Assembly: GCA_013433145.1 (NCBI GenBank)
Contig: CM024177.1
Span: 6,970,110 to 7,034,109, forward strand
DNA from: Ascaris suum
Taxonomy: Eukaryota > Nematoda > Chromadorea > Rhabditida > Ascarididae
Length of the DNA: 64,000 bases
Direction: 5' to 3'
Shown: positions 24,401 through 36,491 of the stretch, in pieces
Layout: each line of letters begins with the position of its first letter
Position numbering within the stretch: position 1 is the first letter of the stretch
Translations under genes and position numbers: made by a program
The notes under the pieces: generated by a model
The model's database searches: none
Seen by the model: only the letters and a program-made list of their open reading frames with translations
What the model was told of the DNA's origin: nothing

Positions 24401-27400
24401 CAAACGATGCGAAGATAAAGGAAAAATCAGGAACTTCCGCTGCCAAAGCAAACTCAAATGTTTCAACAAAACACTCAAATTCGAGTGATCTTTGCACCTC
24501 GAAAAGAGTTTTCCTGTAGGATTATGTGGGTTGTTGATAACAATAAACTTTGTACGATCAGTTATCTTCGCCTCAATAGCAGCCAAATTCACGTGATAAT
24601 CGGCGCTTGACTTAGCACACGCAGCAAGTTCCAGAGGTACAGGTACTGGCACACCGCCCACCAATCGTACCTGCGGCGCATAACAATCGTATGCCGGTTC
24701 CAAGACTGCAAACAACACATTCGGTTTACAAATATTCAGAAACAGAACTGAAGCCATTAATGCGATAAGAATGAGACCCCGAAATCCTGAGTTTAGGGAA
24801 ACTTTTGAATGGAAGATTATTGCCAGCTCAGTAACGGATCTATTAAATTGTTTACAATAAGCATTGAGATTTTAAACAATTCCTTATTTATTTGAACACT
24901 TATTATGTACCTCAGTAGTGCGCGGCTCCATTATCAACGATTTTAGTGACACGAAAGCTGCAATCGGTTCCTCTACGAAAAGAACGCATTCTTACTTCAA
25001 TAACAAAGCAGCGAATTATGAAAATCAGGTGACCGTACGCGATCAACCATAAAAGTTTTCAGAGATTCACTAAACCAAGTTATTCATATGAACTTTCCCA
25101 AGGAGTAAGAACGTTTGCAGCTTCAACCGATTATGAAAGAGAACAAAAAACCAACGAACTACGTTTATAATGATGCAATTCATCGAAGCATGCAGCAGCG
25201 TTTAGTCATGCAAACAGTGAAAAACAAAGATTCAAACAAACTTATTCTGCTCCTCTCTCTCTTTTCTGAAACTCAATTTAATTGAGGAAACACTAACGAA
25301 AGTAATTCAGAAAACAACGTAAATTTTACGAGATTGATTTTTAAGGAGCAAAAGAAAGAGACACACGAAAAGCACTTACCAATGACTTCATCGCCTCGAT
25401 TCACCCAACCAGTGAAGGCGTAATAAAGGGATAAATAAGCGCCAACTGTAACTAGCACGTCTGTGTGTGCATTCAGCTCAACGCCTAACAATTTCGAATA
25501 GAGACCGGCGAGTGCGTTTACCTGCAATATCAGACGAAAAATGAGGTTGGCGCCTAATAGCGTACACGACATAGAAGCCATCAAGAGTGAAATATACCGA
25601 TGTTGTTCATTGCCGGCTGACTGCATTCCTACCTTACTGAGAGTACCTATATGTAACAAGTGGTGCCCTAATTAGTATTGCTCTTAATATTATTATTACT
25701 CTTACTATCATTACCGCTGAGAGTAAGATTTTTATTATTACTGCAATCAGTATTACCAAGAAATTCCTACTATCGCTACTAGTACTAACCAATTGTTGCT
25801 GTATAACCTCTATTTATTATCGTTGTTATAAGGAGATACAGGTTTACAAACACAATATCCTTATTGATGCTAATATTTAGTTACTGCGCTTTCGAAAATT
25901 ACGTAAAGATCCCTTACAGTTATTAATCATATCAAGTTGGAGCACCATAGTCACTGAACTACGAAAAGAATATGAACAATTTTCAAACAGAACTCAACCC
26001 CCTCCTTATTAGTTTCAGCAGCTAGATAGTGTTCAGGTTGCAGCTTTAAGCATAAAATGACAGGTAAAGATCAATAGAAAATTTATTCCTTTAACAGCAT
26101 CTATAAAATGTGGAAGTGATGGATATCGAATTTTACAGATAGAATTGAAAACATTATATCGACTTGTATCACTTCCATAAATCGATAAATTCATAAAATT
26201 CTTGCGTTCGAATAATTTTTTGCTACATTCATCTTCCTTTTTTTTCTAATCGATCCGATCTCACCTAGGAATGGAATCTTCAAATATTATTGTCTAAATC
26301 AGCGATGTCAGACAGGAAGAGGGTCGAATGTAAACTCAGGCATCCAGAAATGAAATGCACTTATCCCTCTTTCATTTCCTATTTCTGTGAACACCTATAA
26401 ACTTGCAATTTCTATCTGAAAGGGAAGTGGAAAACAAGAATAAAATTTCCTCACCATCCAAGTTTTTAACCGCTGGTCATTTCAAGGCTAAAACAATCTA
26501 ATATCCTATCTCGGCAGAGTTCTCCTTAACCCTATACCCTCATACGCAAAAACGATCGTAGGACAACAAAAATAAATGGTTCATAAGGAGCATTAATTCC
26601 GATATTAACAATGCAATATTGCAATTTCTGTGCACTTTGCTTACGCATAGTCGAGTGATCGGATCTGGAACCATTCCCCTCAGAAATCAACTTTTACGAG
26701 CATCTGCCCTAGGAGGTGACATGGAGCGACAATCCCATTCCCCAACTCGGGCGATCACAGCTTTCTTTACTTAACGGAAAGCAATTCACAGCTAATTAAA
26801 TTAGGTCGCTTTTACCGATCTCAGTCGCCCTCCCAATCGCGAGAAGTCTTGGTCAACACCATCCTCCCGCACCTGGACATGTCGTTAGGAATACAGCGGA
26901 TACTTTTCAGTGCGCCGAAATCTCGAACAGGCGGGCAAAATAAAGCAGGAAAACAGTGATTTAAGTAAACTGCCAAAAGCGAAACCTTATTCATGAAGTT
27001 TAAAGAAATTCAACGAACTAACCAATCTTGGATGGCCAAATCCTCTCGTATACTGATGCCAGTCGGTTCGCTCTGGATGTGAGGCTACTTCCTTTAGAAC
27101 GTCCGCTACAAATTGTGGCATTGGACTGTCAGGGAAACCCTTAAAATCAAGCTGTCATAACAGAATTACAACATGTGTGTGCAAAAAACCATGCAAGCAC
27201 ACAATGAACAAGAGAACAACTAAAAATCGTCCACGTCTTTGCTCGTTTATAGTTATGACATTTCGGCGATGGATATATGCATCAGCTGAATTTATAAAAT
27301 ATGACGAGGCCAACAGCTTCAAAAAATCTCCAAAAAGGATAAAACTGCAACTCCTCATAGCGTACGCCCTATGCCACTAATCTATTGTACGCAGTTTTAA

Positions 27401-28968
27401 CTTATAATCTTTTCTTTTTGCTTCCACTCGGCCGATAAACAGCACAATTCGAGGTGGACCTCAATACTTTTAATTCGTGGGATCATGCTAACGACAACGC
27501 CGAATAGTCCCGCTGCGCTATTCTTGCTTCCATGCTCCTTATTAAAAGTAGTCAGCGTACTAATGCATTTACAAAACAACATCGCCGGAACCTTGTTAGC
27601 AGTAGATAAATGGGTGAAAGGAGATAAATGGCTATATCGTGGGATCATTAGAAATGGGAATGCAAATATAATTTTTAAAAAAAGAACAAAGGCCGTATAA
27701 GAGGAAATGAGTGAGAAAGAAAGAGTCACAAAAACCAACTTGACCAATATTGACGGCGTTGCATTCGGCAGCCAAAGTTGTGAATTCAACCCTGCAAAAT
27801 AGATCGCTAAACACTCTGAGCTATTCATGATGCGCTAAATGAATTACTGACTCTATTAACCTGTGAAAACTTATAAAAAAGTGCAAAATTTTTAGGTGAA
27901 AGAGGAAATTTCTTTCTTTTTGATAAGAGTAAAATAAAATAAAATAATGTCAAATCCACGAACAATAAAATGAACGTTTTCCTGAAAATTCCGAAGAAAC
28001 TGAAAAATGAAAAAAAAAGCGAATGATTCGAGCAGAAGCAATTTCTCAATCGAATGCATGTGAAAAAGCTATAGTATCGTCACTGTGTGTCGATCGCACA
28101 GACAAGAAAGTGGATGACACAGAATGCTGCACGCTGCGTATTCAAGCATTATCTATCAACCTGTGCTTGCGTGCCAACGCATCTGTTAGTATCTACTTTG
28201 CCATATCATAGCTGTGTATAGGTGACGTATTCGGGGGAGATGAGGGGAAAGGGAAGAGAAAAGGAGAGGAGGGACAAGCAGGGAAGGGGAGGGGAGGAGA
28301 GGACGAGATGATTCCATAAGCTTGCTCAGCGTGCCCCGGCTCTGGATTTCAACATTCGTCGCAACACACAAATGCGTGAATAGGTGCATGAATAAAAAGT
28401 GGAAATTTGAAGCAATCGGTGTGCTCAGGTGATCAGCATGCACCACAGGTACAAATAAGAGAACCACTAATAATAAACTCATATTGGAGATTGGATGCAA
28501 TTCTAAGAAACTTTTGCATTGAACTGGTAAGCAGTTGGTAAGGCTTATGACAATTCAAAATTCTGCACTACCTTCGAGTTCTGCAATTAATGCTGCAAAG
28601 ACCAATTTGAGTGAAATCTGAACCGGGTGAGAGTTGTATCGTATAGACTGCAATCGTTAAATTTTGTCGACATGTTACACTGGATCGCATACTGAAAGAT
28701 ACAGATAAAATTCCTAAATCCCTTCTGAAAAAAAAATCGACAGGAATTTCGTTCAGTAAAGCACTGACCGCAGATTTAATAACTGAGATCATAATGCCCA
28801 CCAAATGCTTGGTTTCGTAGCGATGGTATTTTCTGCTGGTCGATGTCGACCCACATTCGCCGACGCCATATTCCTTCTTATCAACGAAGGGCCAGCCGAT
28901 AGTGGCGTAAATGACGTGGTGGCACTCAGTGCACGAAATAGCGTCAATGCGGATCCACTAAAATTCAT
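18201..28968 (-). CDS. Kynurenine--oxoglutarate aminotransferase / cysteine-S-conjugate beta-lyase family (KAT III-like)
   Basis: PLP enzyme that transaminates kynurenine to kynurenic acid and can act on glutamine and cysteine conjugates. Eleven exons join in phase: 28968-28802, 27791-27740, 27139-27023, 25521-25380, 24705-24498, 23929-23820, 22637-22471, 21461-21260, 20602-20526, 19173-19087 and 18302-18201. They encode 476 residues, or 443 from the internal Met34. Landmarks: [37 protein letters not shown] (Asn221), ADEVYEW (Asp249), the PLP lysine in [19 protein letters not shown] (Lys283), [10 protein letters not shown], and the carboxylate-binding Arg438 in HMVRVCFF. All catalytic residues are kept. 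The STPTQEA segment resembles vertebrate KYAT3 (TPLQEA) more than KYAT1; C. elegans nkat genes are the likely orthologues, paralogue undecided. The first 33 residues ([15 protein letters not shown]..., basic, no acids) look like a mitochondrial presequence. One donor (GTTCGC, 21259) is weak. tRNA-Asn lies in the last intron. Confidence 0.95.
18367..18370 (-). terminator. Pol III T4 terminator of tRNA-Asn
   Basis: TTTT on the minus strand, six bases beyond the tRNA 3' end. It is the usual Pol III stop and fits independent transcription of the intronic tRNA. Confidence 0.75.
18377..18450 (-). tRNA. tRNA-Asn (anticodon GTT), nested in an intron
   Basis: A 74-nt gene starting GCTTCCGTGGCGCAATCGG. 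The D arm carries the A box (TGGCGCAATCGG), the anticodon loop is CTGTTAA with GTT, the T arm is GGTGGTTCAAGCCCACC (B box GGTTCAAGCC), and the acceptor end is CGGGAGC plus discriminator G. All four stems pair. It has no intron. It lies on the same strand as the aminotransferase, in its last intron (18303-19086), so the host pre-mRNA reads through it. Confidence 0.97.
26111..26177. repeat. Inverted repeat with 10-bp arms, about 47-base loop
   Basis: TGGAAGTGAT (26111-26120) and ATCACTTCCA (26168-26177) pair perfectly. An inner GATAT/ATATC pairing could lengthen the stem. It lies in an aminotransferase intron. The overall size would suit a small precursor hairpin, but pairing is too interrupted to call a microRNA. 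Confidence 0.8.
28233..28310. repeat. Polypurine tract (G/A-rich)
   Basis: About 78 bases almost entirely G and A on the plus strand, with several GGGG and GGG runs. It lies in the first intron of the aminotransferase. It could form triplex or quadruplex structures. Confidence 0.85.
28958..28968 (-). promoter_or_regulatory. Overlapping start codon and splice-acceptor-like site
   Basis: The aminotransferase long-form start reads ATGAATTTTAG on the minus strand; its last five bases match the nematode acceptor consensus TTTTAG. Splice-leader addition after 28958 would remove the first ATG. Translation would then begin at the ATG at 28869-28867, giving a 443-residue form without the presequence. 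The site is seen in the sequence; its use is inferred. Confidence 0.4.
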
Positions 28969-31900
28969 CTCACAATTTGAACGTCTTCAGAATCGCAGTA
29001 ACCTTAAATAGTGAAACTAAAATGGCGATGAAAGATAATGCAGGGGAAGTGATACCGTTCGTGAGTGGTCTAATCGTTCAATCAAACCTATAATATTATG
29101 CAAATTTTTGTCGGCGATCCATATCCGTATCAAATATTTCCTACCTGTTCCAACTTGTTTACGCACAACAAGCTAGGCTTCCACCGATTGCTTGCTTCAT
29201 AGATAGCGCTAAGTATACGAAATTCCCGGTTTGGAAACGTCAGATAAGTTGCAGATGGTGGATTTTCAAAACATTTAAGGTCACAAACTCTTCCTCGAAA
29301 GGAAATCACCTGTGAAAGGTGACTCTCCTTGGGTAAAGACGCTTCTCGACTTAAATGGAACGCATTTCGGCCTTGAAATTTTCAACGTCTCATGTATTCA
29401 ATAAGCCTACTCATTATATGAGCAAATAGAAAAGCATCAACACATCAATAATTCTGACTTCCGAATGGCGTAAATTCACGAGGTTTATTCAAATGAACAA
29501 TTGTCTAACAAAGCAAATCATAAGCCAGTGTTTCCTTTCAATTAAATTCGCAAGCACTTCTCACCGCCGCTACTGATAACATTCCTGTGTAAACTTTTCA
29601 AAGAACACGAACCATAGATTCCTTGAAAAACTATAGAATTCACGACACCTTAGCTAATGTAAAAGATGTTCAAAGAGCAGAAAGCCCATTTAGCGACTAC
29701 AGTTTCACTGTTCTCGTTCAACGTCTGCAGGTCGAACTTTACTATACGGACAGGAAGAATTTTTGAACCTCATTCAGGGAGTTTGAATTCATCGTACGTT
29801 CCGCCTTCTATGCCTTAAATTTCGGATTTATGGTGGACGGCGAACCGTTCTATCTGAAATTATTGTGGTTGAAATTTTTAGTCAGAATGTCCTCATTTAC
29901 ATATTGTCCCTGTGTGGAATGGATGCGTTTTGTTACAGCATCGCTTTACAGTTATACTTTTACATTTTGTTAGGTTTATTTGAAGAGTTGAGGCGTCTAG
30001 TGAATCGCCTCTCTTGTTCAATTGTTGCTTCGCATTCGATTGCATTCATATTTCAATGGCTTCTTTTTTTTCGGGCGGGAAATTTGAAAACTTTCTTTGA
30101 AATTCAAGGTTAAAATGCGCAACTAAGTTTTCGAAGGTCTTCCAGATTTTATATCCTCAAAGGCGTTTTCAGTGCAGTTCTTATTGTTTTTCGACGTCCT
30201 TCCATGCATATTCAGCAATCCAAATTCCTTCCAGTTACAAAAAGGCCTTTTCATATAGACAGCCACATTTTGTGCGTCGTTGATGGCCTATATGCCCAGC
30301 CCAAAGTGCCTAGAATTATTTCTGTCGAGCGTGTTCATCAAGTAGTGAATGAAAGGCGAAACCCTTCTGACAACTTTATGAGTGGGACGAGGGGAAAAGT
30401 AAGGGAGAGGGGGAAAGAGAGGGAAGAAAGAGAAAGAGATAGAGAAATATGGGAGTGTTATACAACTGGAAAACTACGGCAACAAACGAATTTCCGGTTC
30501 CTTGCCATCGCAGTAATGAAGTCGGGAAGGAGTCTTACCCGACCTTCTTGTCAAAAAGTGCTTAGTCCAAGCGTGTATAGAAGAAAATACGAAACCAGGA
30601 CTTCATTTACCCTAAAGTCCTTTGGTTTGTACGAGTGATAATTTTATAAATGCAGTAGTGAGACAAGATAAAGCGTTATTTCTTCTGAAATTAACAGTCT
30701 TTGAAAGAAATTCCCTTCCGATAAAGTTACGCAAAGAGGGAAGCAAATAAGCAAGTAGCCAACAAATGTAAGTATAGAGGAGCAACAAAACAAACAAGCT
30801 TCGACGAGGAAGTAATATTATTGAAAGCTGAACAATGGTGACGGAAGCGTGAATAAGCAAAGAACTTTTATTGGCACTCGATTTTATTCGGCAAGAAAGT
30901 GCTCGAAGAAAATCAAGCATTAACAATGCTAGCTAGCGAAATGAGAATTAAGCGATTCGATATGTGATGAAACGATATTTCCTAGTTCTGTTATTGTAAT
31001 TCTTTTCAATTAAGCGCTTGGAAAATTTTGCGCATGACTATAAAGGCATAGTGATCAAGATGCAGACGGTTACAGGTTGCAACGCAACCGACAGCCGCTC
31101 ATATCGTCAGAGCGGAAATAAATGACACTCCACACGGTGAAAATTCATCATTTACGAACTCATAGCTTCATTAACCGTTTTATAACTTATACTTCATCTT
31201 ACGGTTTACCGCTTAGCTGCTCACAATTAATATCCCAATTCATCGTCTATCACATCGCATCCATTTCGCTGAATACGTAAATTTTCAAAGGCATCTCTTC
31301 GTGACGAAAAATTAAACCTGTCAACGTGTCAAATCCTCAAGTCATCTTTGGGGAGAAAAAAATTTAGGCAATTCCTCGAGCATAAGCGGCAGGAACAAGA
31401 TGCAGATAGGAATGCAGCACAAAACTGACGCTATTCTAATGTCGCAAAATTTTAATTCTTTAGCGTGATCGAATGGTAATAACAACGTCTATATGATGCA
31501 GCAATGAGGCCGAATTGTTGTGAAGGGGTTGACACTTCGCATGCAAAAAATCGATTTGCTGATATTACAACGGTAAGAACCACAGGTTTTAACGCAACTT
31601 GAACACAAAGACTATCTAACAATTAGTATATAAGCATTGATAGCTGATATGAACGAGCAAAAGACGAGCAGATAAAGCTTGAAACGGTTGAGAGTGAAAA
31701 CGGTGAACTATTGACTGTTCGTTCCTTCAAAACTTTAGCGTTTTTTCAAAGCGCCTATTGTCGTTCTTGAATTTTCGTCCATTTTGAAAGCTTTGTTGCT
31801 TGCTTCATATTAAAGTGTCTGTTTCTTCATTTCTCATCTGATTTTCTCTCTATTTATTTTTTATGCGCCGATTTATTTTAGTTTTGAGCAGAATCTAGCA

Positions 31901-32664
31901 TAAAAATGGTAGTATACAAAGTTCCGTTATTGCTAGTGAATCGTTGAATCTGAGGTCACAACTTGTTTCTCGCTGTAGCTTGAGACAACTTTCGATGATA
32001 TTTATGCATAGTTTAAGTGGAGATTGAATAGATCTGATGCTGTTGGGTGATCGGTACCGATTGGTAGCGTAATTTGGGCGTTCTCTGTAATCTGTGGCAA
32101 CAGTTTACAGTCCTGCTATCGCAGCAGTGGTAATGTGCATCAAGAAGAGTTGCTGGCTGGAAGTGCACTTCCTTTTTTCTTGTTTTCCATTTTTTGATGC
32201 ATAACAGTATTTCGCAAATAAATAGTGATTTCTTATGGGTAATACGAGAATATCTCCGAGAAGAGATACTTTCTTGCTCAAAATAGGTGTATTACTTTCA
32301 TAAGCACTATTCCTTCTTTAGCTGTCCTGAAAACCTCATCGTTTGTTAATATTCTTTTAATGTGCAACATAACAATGCTCAAGAATAAGCAGAGAAAAAA
32401 CGAAAAGAAATATCGGCGTTAACGTAACCGAACAATAGTATGTTCATCGGAGCTACTCTTTAAAAATGCATGAGTACATGTATGCATGTCATTTCTTTTG
32501 AGATCGCTCGCTGACATCATCCAGCAGAACTACCGTCGTAGTTGTCATTCCGTGCGTGAAAAGCTCAGCCTCAGAAAACTTAATCGTTGCAACCAGCCCA
32601 GTTTGGACGTATTCTTCGGCAAATCCTTGCACTTCCTTACTCCTGCCCTCTTCCAGTAATGCCA
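28969..32664. other. Upstream region of the aminotransferase, no supported gene
   Basis: Presumably holds the promoter; no clear core element was recognised. A second G/A-rich tract lies at about 30389-30445 and accounts for the arginine/glutamate-rich part of a 144-codon plus-strand frame there. A hydrophobic 82-codon plus-strand frame at 29865-30113 has no family resemblance. The rest is AT-rich without features. Confidence 0.4.
30389..30445. repeat. Polypurine low-complexity tract
   Basis: GA-rich sequence with GGGG and GGGGG runs on the plus strand. Any protein read through it is low-complexity and should not be trusted. Confidence 0.8.
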
Positions 32665-32746
32665 TCAACTCCAATTAACGGACCGTGGATCCTTGTCGGT
32701 CTCGGCCGTAATCGCGACTGCATCCACCTCGATTATAGCCGAACGG
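32665..32746 (-). CDS. Possible terminal exon of a RidA/YjgF-family protein
   Basis: An open 26-codon end follows the acceptor GATGAATTAG and finishes in TGA. It reads RSAIIEVDAVAITAETDKD and on to VNWS. RidA-family reactive-intermediate (imine) deaminases typically end in a strand of the form VEIEAVAI followed by a short tail; IIEVDAVAIT matches that final strand. The phase requires two bases from the preceding exon. I could not find the upstream exons (the conserved NL..L..AG and PAR regions) between 32.75 and 36.4 kb. The call therefore rests on one short motif and could be wrong. An overlapping longer frame (32489-32674) in another phase is treated as a shadow in the 3' untranslated region. 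Confidence 0.3.
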
Positions 32747-35700
32747 CTAATTCATCTCCATATTTTCATGAATTAAATCCGGTCCATATTGTGGTCGCGG
32801 CCAACATTGTTCTTTAAGTTCACAGTCAACGTCGAGACGTGCCCACATTCTGGGATTCAGTATTTTGTGTATCAAACTGGGTCTCAATGGATGAATGGCG
32901 TGGGCTGATCAGTCGATACTTCGATATGAGCAATAAAAATCTGTTTATTTAGCTCTCGTTATTCATCATTGCAAATTTCTCAGTTAATGAACAAATAAAT
33001 ATTTGTGCAATTGAATGCATAAAAATACAATGAAATTATAATTCGACCAAAAATATATTCGAGAAAGAAAATATTGAACACAGAGAAGAGCAATTGATGA
33101 CTCGGAGTTTCTTCGTAAACGATACAGCATGAAACCAACTATGATTTCCATACAATTGCTTGAGTTATCATCTTCTATAAACAAAAGAAGAACATTTCAG
33201 TGATGTCACACTGTCGTTGTTAGACCAACGATAATATGCAACCTCACTTATACAATACGGTAAAGCTCTGCGAAAAACTCTGAGGTGAAAAGTTAAACAC
33301 TAGCGTAGAAACATCACGTGGCAGTATAGATCCTTTCCGTTTTATATATGCAGGAAAACAGCTGGTACCTAATTACCGATCATTCGCAGCAAAAGCTCGA
33401 CACTCGAATTTTTTTCATTTCTAAAGTTTCTCCCGAAACTGGAAGTCATTTTTCCTAGCTCCCGTTTAAAGTTGGTATGAATGGCCCGTGACAGGAAAGA
33501 ACCTGAAACTTCCAAGAATCTCAACTCAATATGCAATGTTGCCACGAAATGATCCCACAGAGTAAGAACGGAAGTTTTTTGCTTAAAACACAGACACGGA
33601 AACAATGAATCCCATGAAAATGGCTGAGGGACGAAGAGGATATAACGCGACCCGAAATTACAGGATCATAATGCAACACTTGACCTTTCATTTACATTGA
33701 ACCTTACAAATTTCAAGATTTCGCGTCTTTGCACCGGTCGGTCACCACTGTCGTTGACCGACTGGTGAAAAGCAATTATATTCAAACGAACAAACGAAAT
33801 GAGTTGGAATGCATTCAATGCTACAGGGCGCTTGCTCATAACTTCCGTCAGTCATTATTTTCTTATGACAAAAGCGATCAAAAGCCCAAAGCCGGCAGCG
33901 ATGATCTGATTGAATATTGTTTCCTTCTTCAGAGCACTTAAACATCCCACTTCCTACTGATGTTAAGCTGAAACGAAATAAATTTTCGCAAATACAGATT
34001 GAAAGCTATCGGCTGGATCGTAGTCAGCTATAAATCAGCAAGAACTTTCTATTTTAAAGATCGCCGTATGGGACATAAAATGAAGTGGAGTAACGCAGAA
34101 ACCTGTCTAGGCATTTCTTTTGTCACTCAATACAGCCCCATATTTAAATATTTGCAGAGAAAATTGTTAGCAATTCGACACTGCTTGTTTTCGCAGTGAA
34201 TCGCATTTCAGTTAGTACGCAATTATACCACGCTAAATTCATCTAAATAAAAGCATTGTTTGAATACACACCACATGCGTCGAACACATTTTCTATGTTT
34301 TTCGATGTCAGCAAAAAAAAACCTAACGTATAGAAATGAGTGGCGAAAATGACAATATTGCAACGTTATAGCAGCTCAATGTGTTCATTGAAGCTTTCTC
34401 TGAAACTTATAGAAGCTGTCATTGACGGTTCCAAACAACGCATGCTGCCACTTTTCTCTAGAGCTTTTTGAAGTTATTTCATTGTCAAAAGATGATTTTT
34501 TGAGTGCTAATTCAAAAATTGTCGAATAATAAGAATCCATCAGTGAAGCGTATGCTTGCTGACATGAGAGGGGATGGAGATGGATCAGGCGTTACACGTT
34601 TGCCATTGCAGCCGATCGTTCTACAGTCAACGTATTATTGTCACTTTGAAAGAACACAGTTATAAAATCACCGACTTTAATGACTCAGGTATCTAATGGT
34701 ATATAGCAAGCTCTTCCTCATTTACCGGCGAGAGTGCTCACAAGCTTTGACTAGATCGAGAGAAATCCGATTCAACATAAAGAAGTTCGTTAAAAGAATT
34801 CATCTAATGTCACTAAAAGTGAAATAGAAAATTTTGTAACGCTCTCAAAACATTTTAAAAAAATACACTGCAATGTTTTTATTGCACATGAACCTAATAG
34901 AGATATCAACAATCAAAAATCAAATAATAAATAAATCTCAGTTTCCTTTCAAATTAAGGCGTAACACTTGAAAAAAACTGTATAAAAATAAAGCCATCAA
35001 CAGTTAGTGGCGATTCGAATCTCCACACGATGTCTAACGTATCGACGATCACTTAGAAATAATCCTTATTAAATCGATTAAGCCCGTCGCACTTAATGAG
35101 AAATGAATTTTGAAAGCGTCATAAATTCCCTGAACGCATCTCGCAACATTTGCACCTCGAAAAATTCGCAGAGATAACACGAATACGAAATTTCGGGATT
35201 TTGCAAGTTTGCAAGCCTTCCGTTCTACTAATCCACTAATCGATTTCAGCTGCTCCACCTCTCCAGTCTTTCTCCTCTCTCTAATGCTTTGAAATATCCG
35301 AGTTGCAAGTATCACAATGGTCGCCGAAAGCGCTGTAAAAACTGTTGATCGTGCAATGAAAGTAACTTTCAAAACGAGATGAAATTACATCGATGGCCAA
35401 TAAACAAAACTATGTACACGCATCGAACGGAAATTATTGCTTCATTAAGGAGAATGGGGCAAAGCACGAATGGTGATTGCTTTCGTGCATTACAATTTAG
35501 AATCTATCAAATTTAAACAAAAAGGAGCTCGCAAGATGGAGAAACGATTCAACAATATTTGTATAAACAAAACACATAATATCTGATGATCGCCTAATCT
35601 CGTCCACAGTTCTAGAAATTACAGACGATAATACAGGTAGGCGTACAGTACATACCAGGTAGGAAGTACACTCTACCCTCAAGATGTGTTTCTCAAGGCA

Positions 35701-36491
35701 GCAAATTCAGACAATTAAAATGCTTCCTATGTGATGGAGTTTATGATGTCAATATTTCTAAGAAATTTTCTGATTATTTCTTCAATATTGAGGAAATTTC
35801 AACCATACGGAAGGATAGGGAAATTACAACAAACGACGCAAATTATACATTGGAGATGTTCGCTTCAATCAAGAATAAGAACAAATTGAAAACGGGGTAA
35901 ATTTGCCCCCTCCCCCCAGAAAAAGAAAAAAAGAAATGTATGAATTTCGCTGAATATAAATGCTTAGAGAAGAACAACTTCATCAATATGTGATCACTTA
36001 TTTCGAGACCATCACATCACATCTAATTGGCTGAATTCCACAACATAAAAAGGCAAACTCGATGGACGATTTCGTCATAGGAAATACTTAATTTCATCAA
36101 ATCACCCATCTGCCTCATAAAACTACTACACGACTACATGCTAGGTACGGATCTAATCGAATTTCGATTTAGTCGGATTAGCTCCAAACTATCTTATTCC
36201 ACATAGAAAAGTTCTCTTTTCTTCTCAGAGCGATTCCTCCCAATGAGCTTATATTTCAAAATGAATCAAAAGGTGACCCTCAGAGCATGTTGCGCATAGT
36301 CCTGCTTGCTCTCTGAAGGACATCAACAAAGAGCAAGGTGGGCATCAGAAGGGACGTCAAGATGATAGCTCGATGACGTTGTAACGTCGTTAGTTAACAA
36401 TGGGAAAATGAATGAATCTCGACGAGATAAAGCGCATCGTGAGATGACATCAACCGTTTATACAAATCAAACCGAGGCAGCGCAACGTCAC
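32747..36491. other. Gap between RidA-like exon and Raw-like gene
   Basis: A minus-strand frame at 35049-35372 begins without an ATG after a GTTTTGAAAG acceptor-like site. It encodes a hydrophobic stretch (VFTALSATIVILA) followed by RIFQSIRERRK, which could be an internal membrane-anchor exon, but it is unrecognised and unpaired. A GC-rich hairpin lies at 33732-33767. A C-rich patch (CCCCCTCCCCCC) is near 35906. No other gene is supported. Confidence 0.35.
33732..33767 (+). repeat. 13-bp GC-rich hairpin
   Basis: CACCGGTCGGTCA (33732-33744) pairs with TGACCGACTGGTG (33755-33767) through a ten-base loop, with a single G-U wobble when read as plus-strand RNA. On the minus strand the same position would be an A-C mismatch, so the structure favours plus-strand transcription. 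Confidence 0.85.

Noticed and set aside
28568..28985. A cysteine-containing minus-strand frame ([18 protein letters not shown]) over the aminotransferase first exon
   Set aside because: It looks protein-like, but the neighbouring frame gives the exact TG|G phase and KPSI-W-VEF continuity needed for the aminotransferase, so this frame is a shadow.
30204..30638. 144-codon plus-strand ORF with an Arg/Glu-rich middle
   Set aside because: The charged part is the translation of a GA-rich low-complexity tract and the flanks show no motif.
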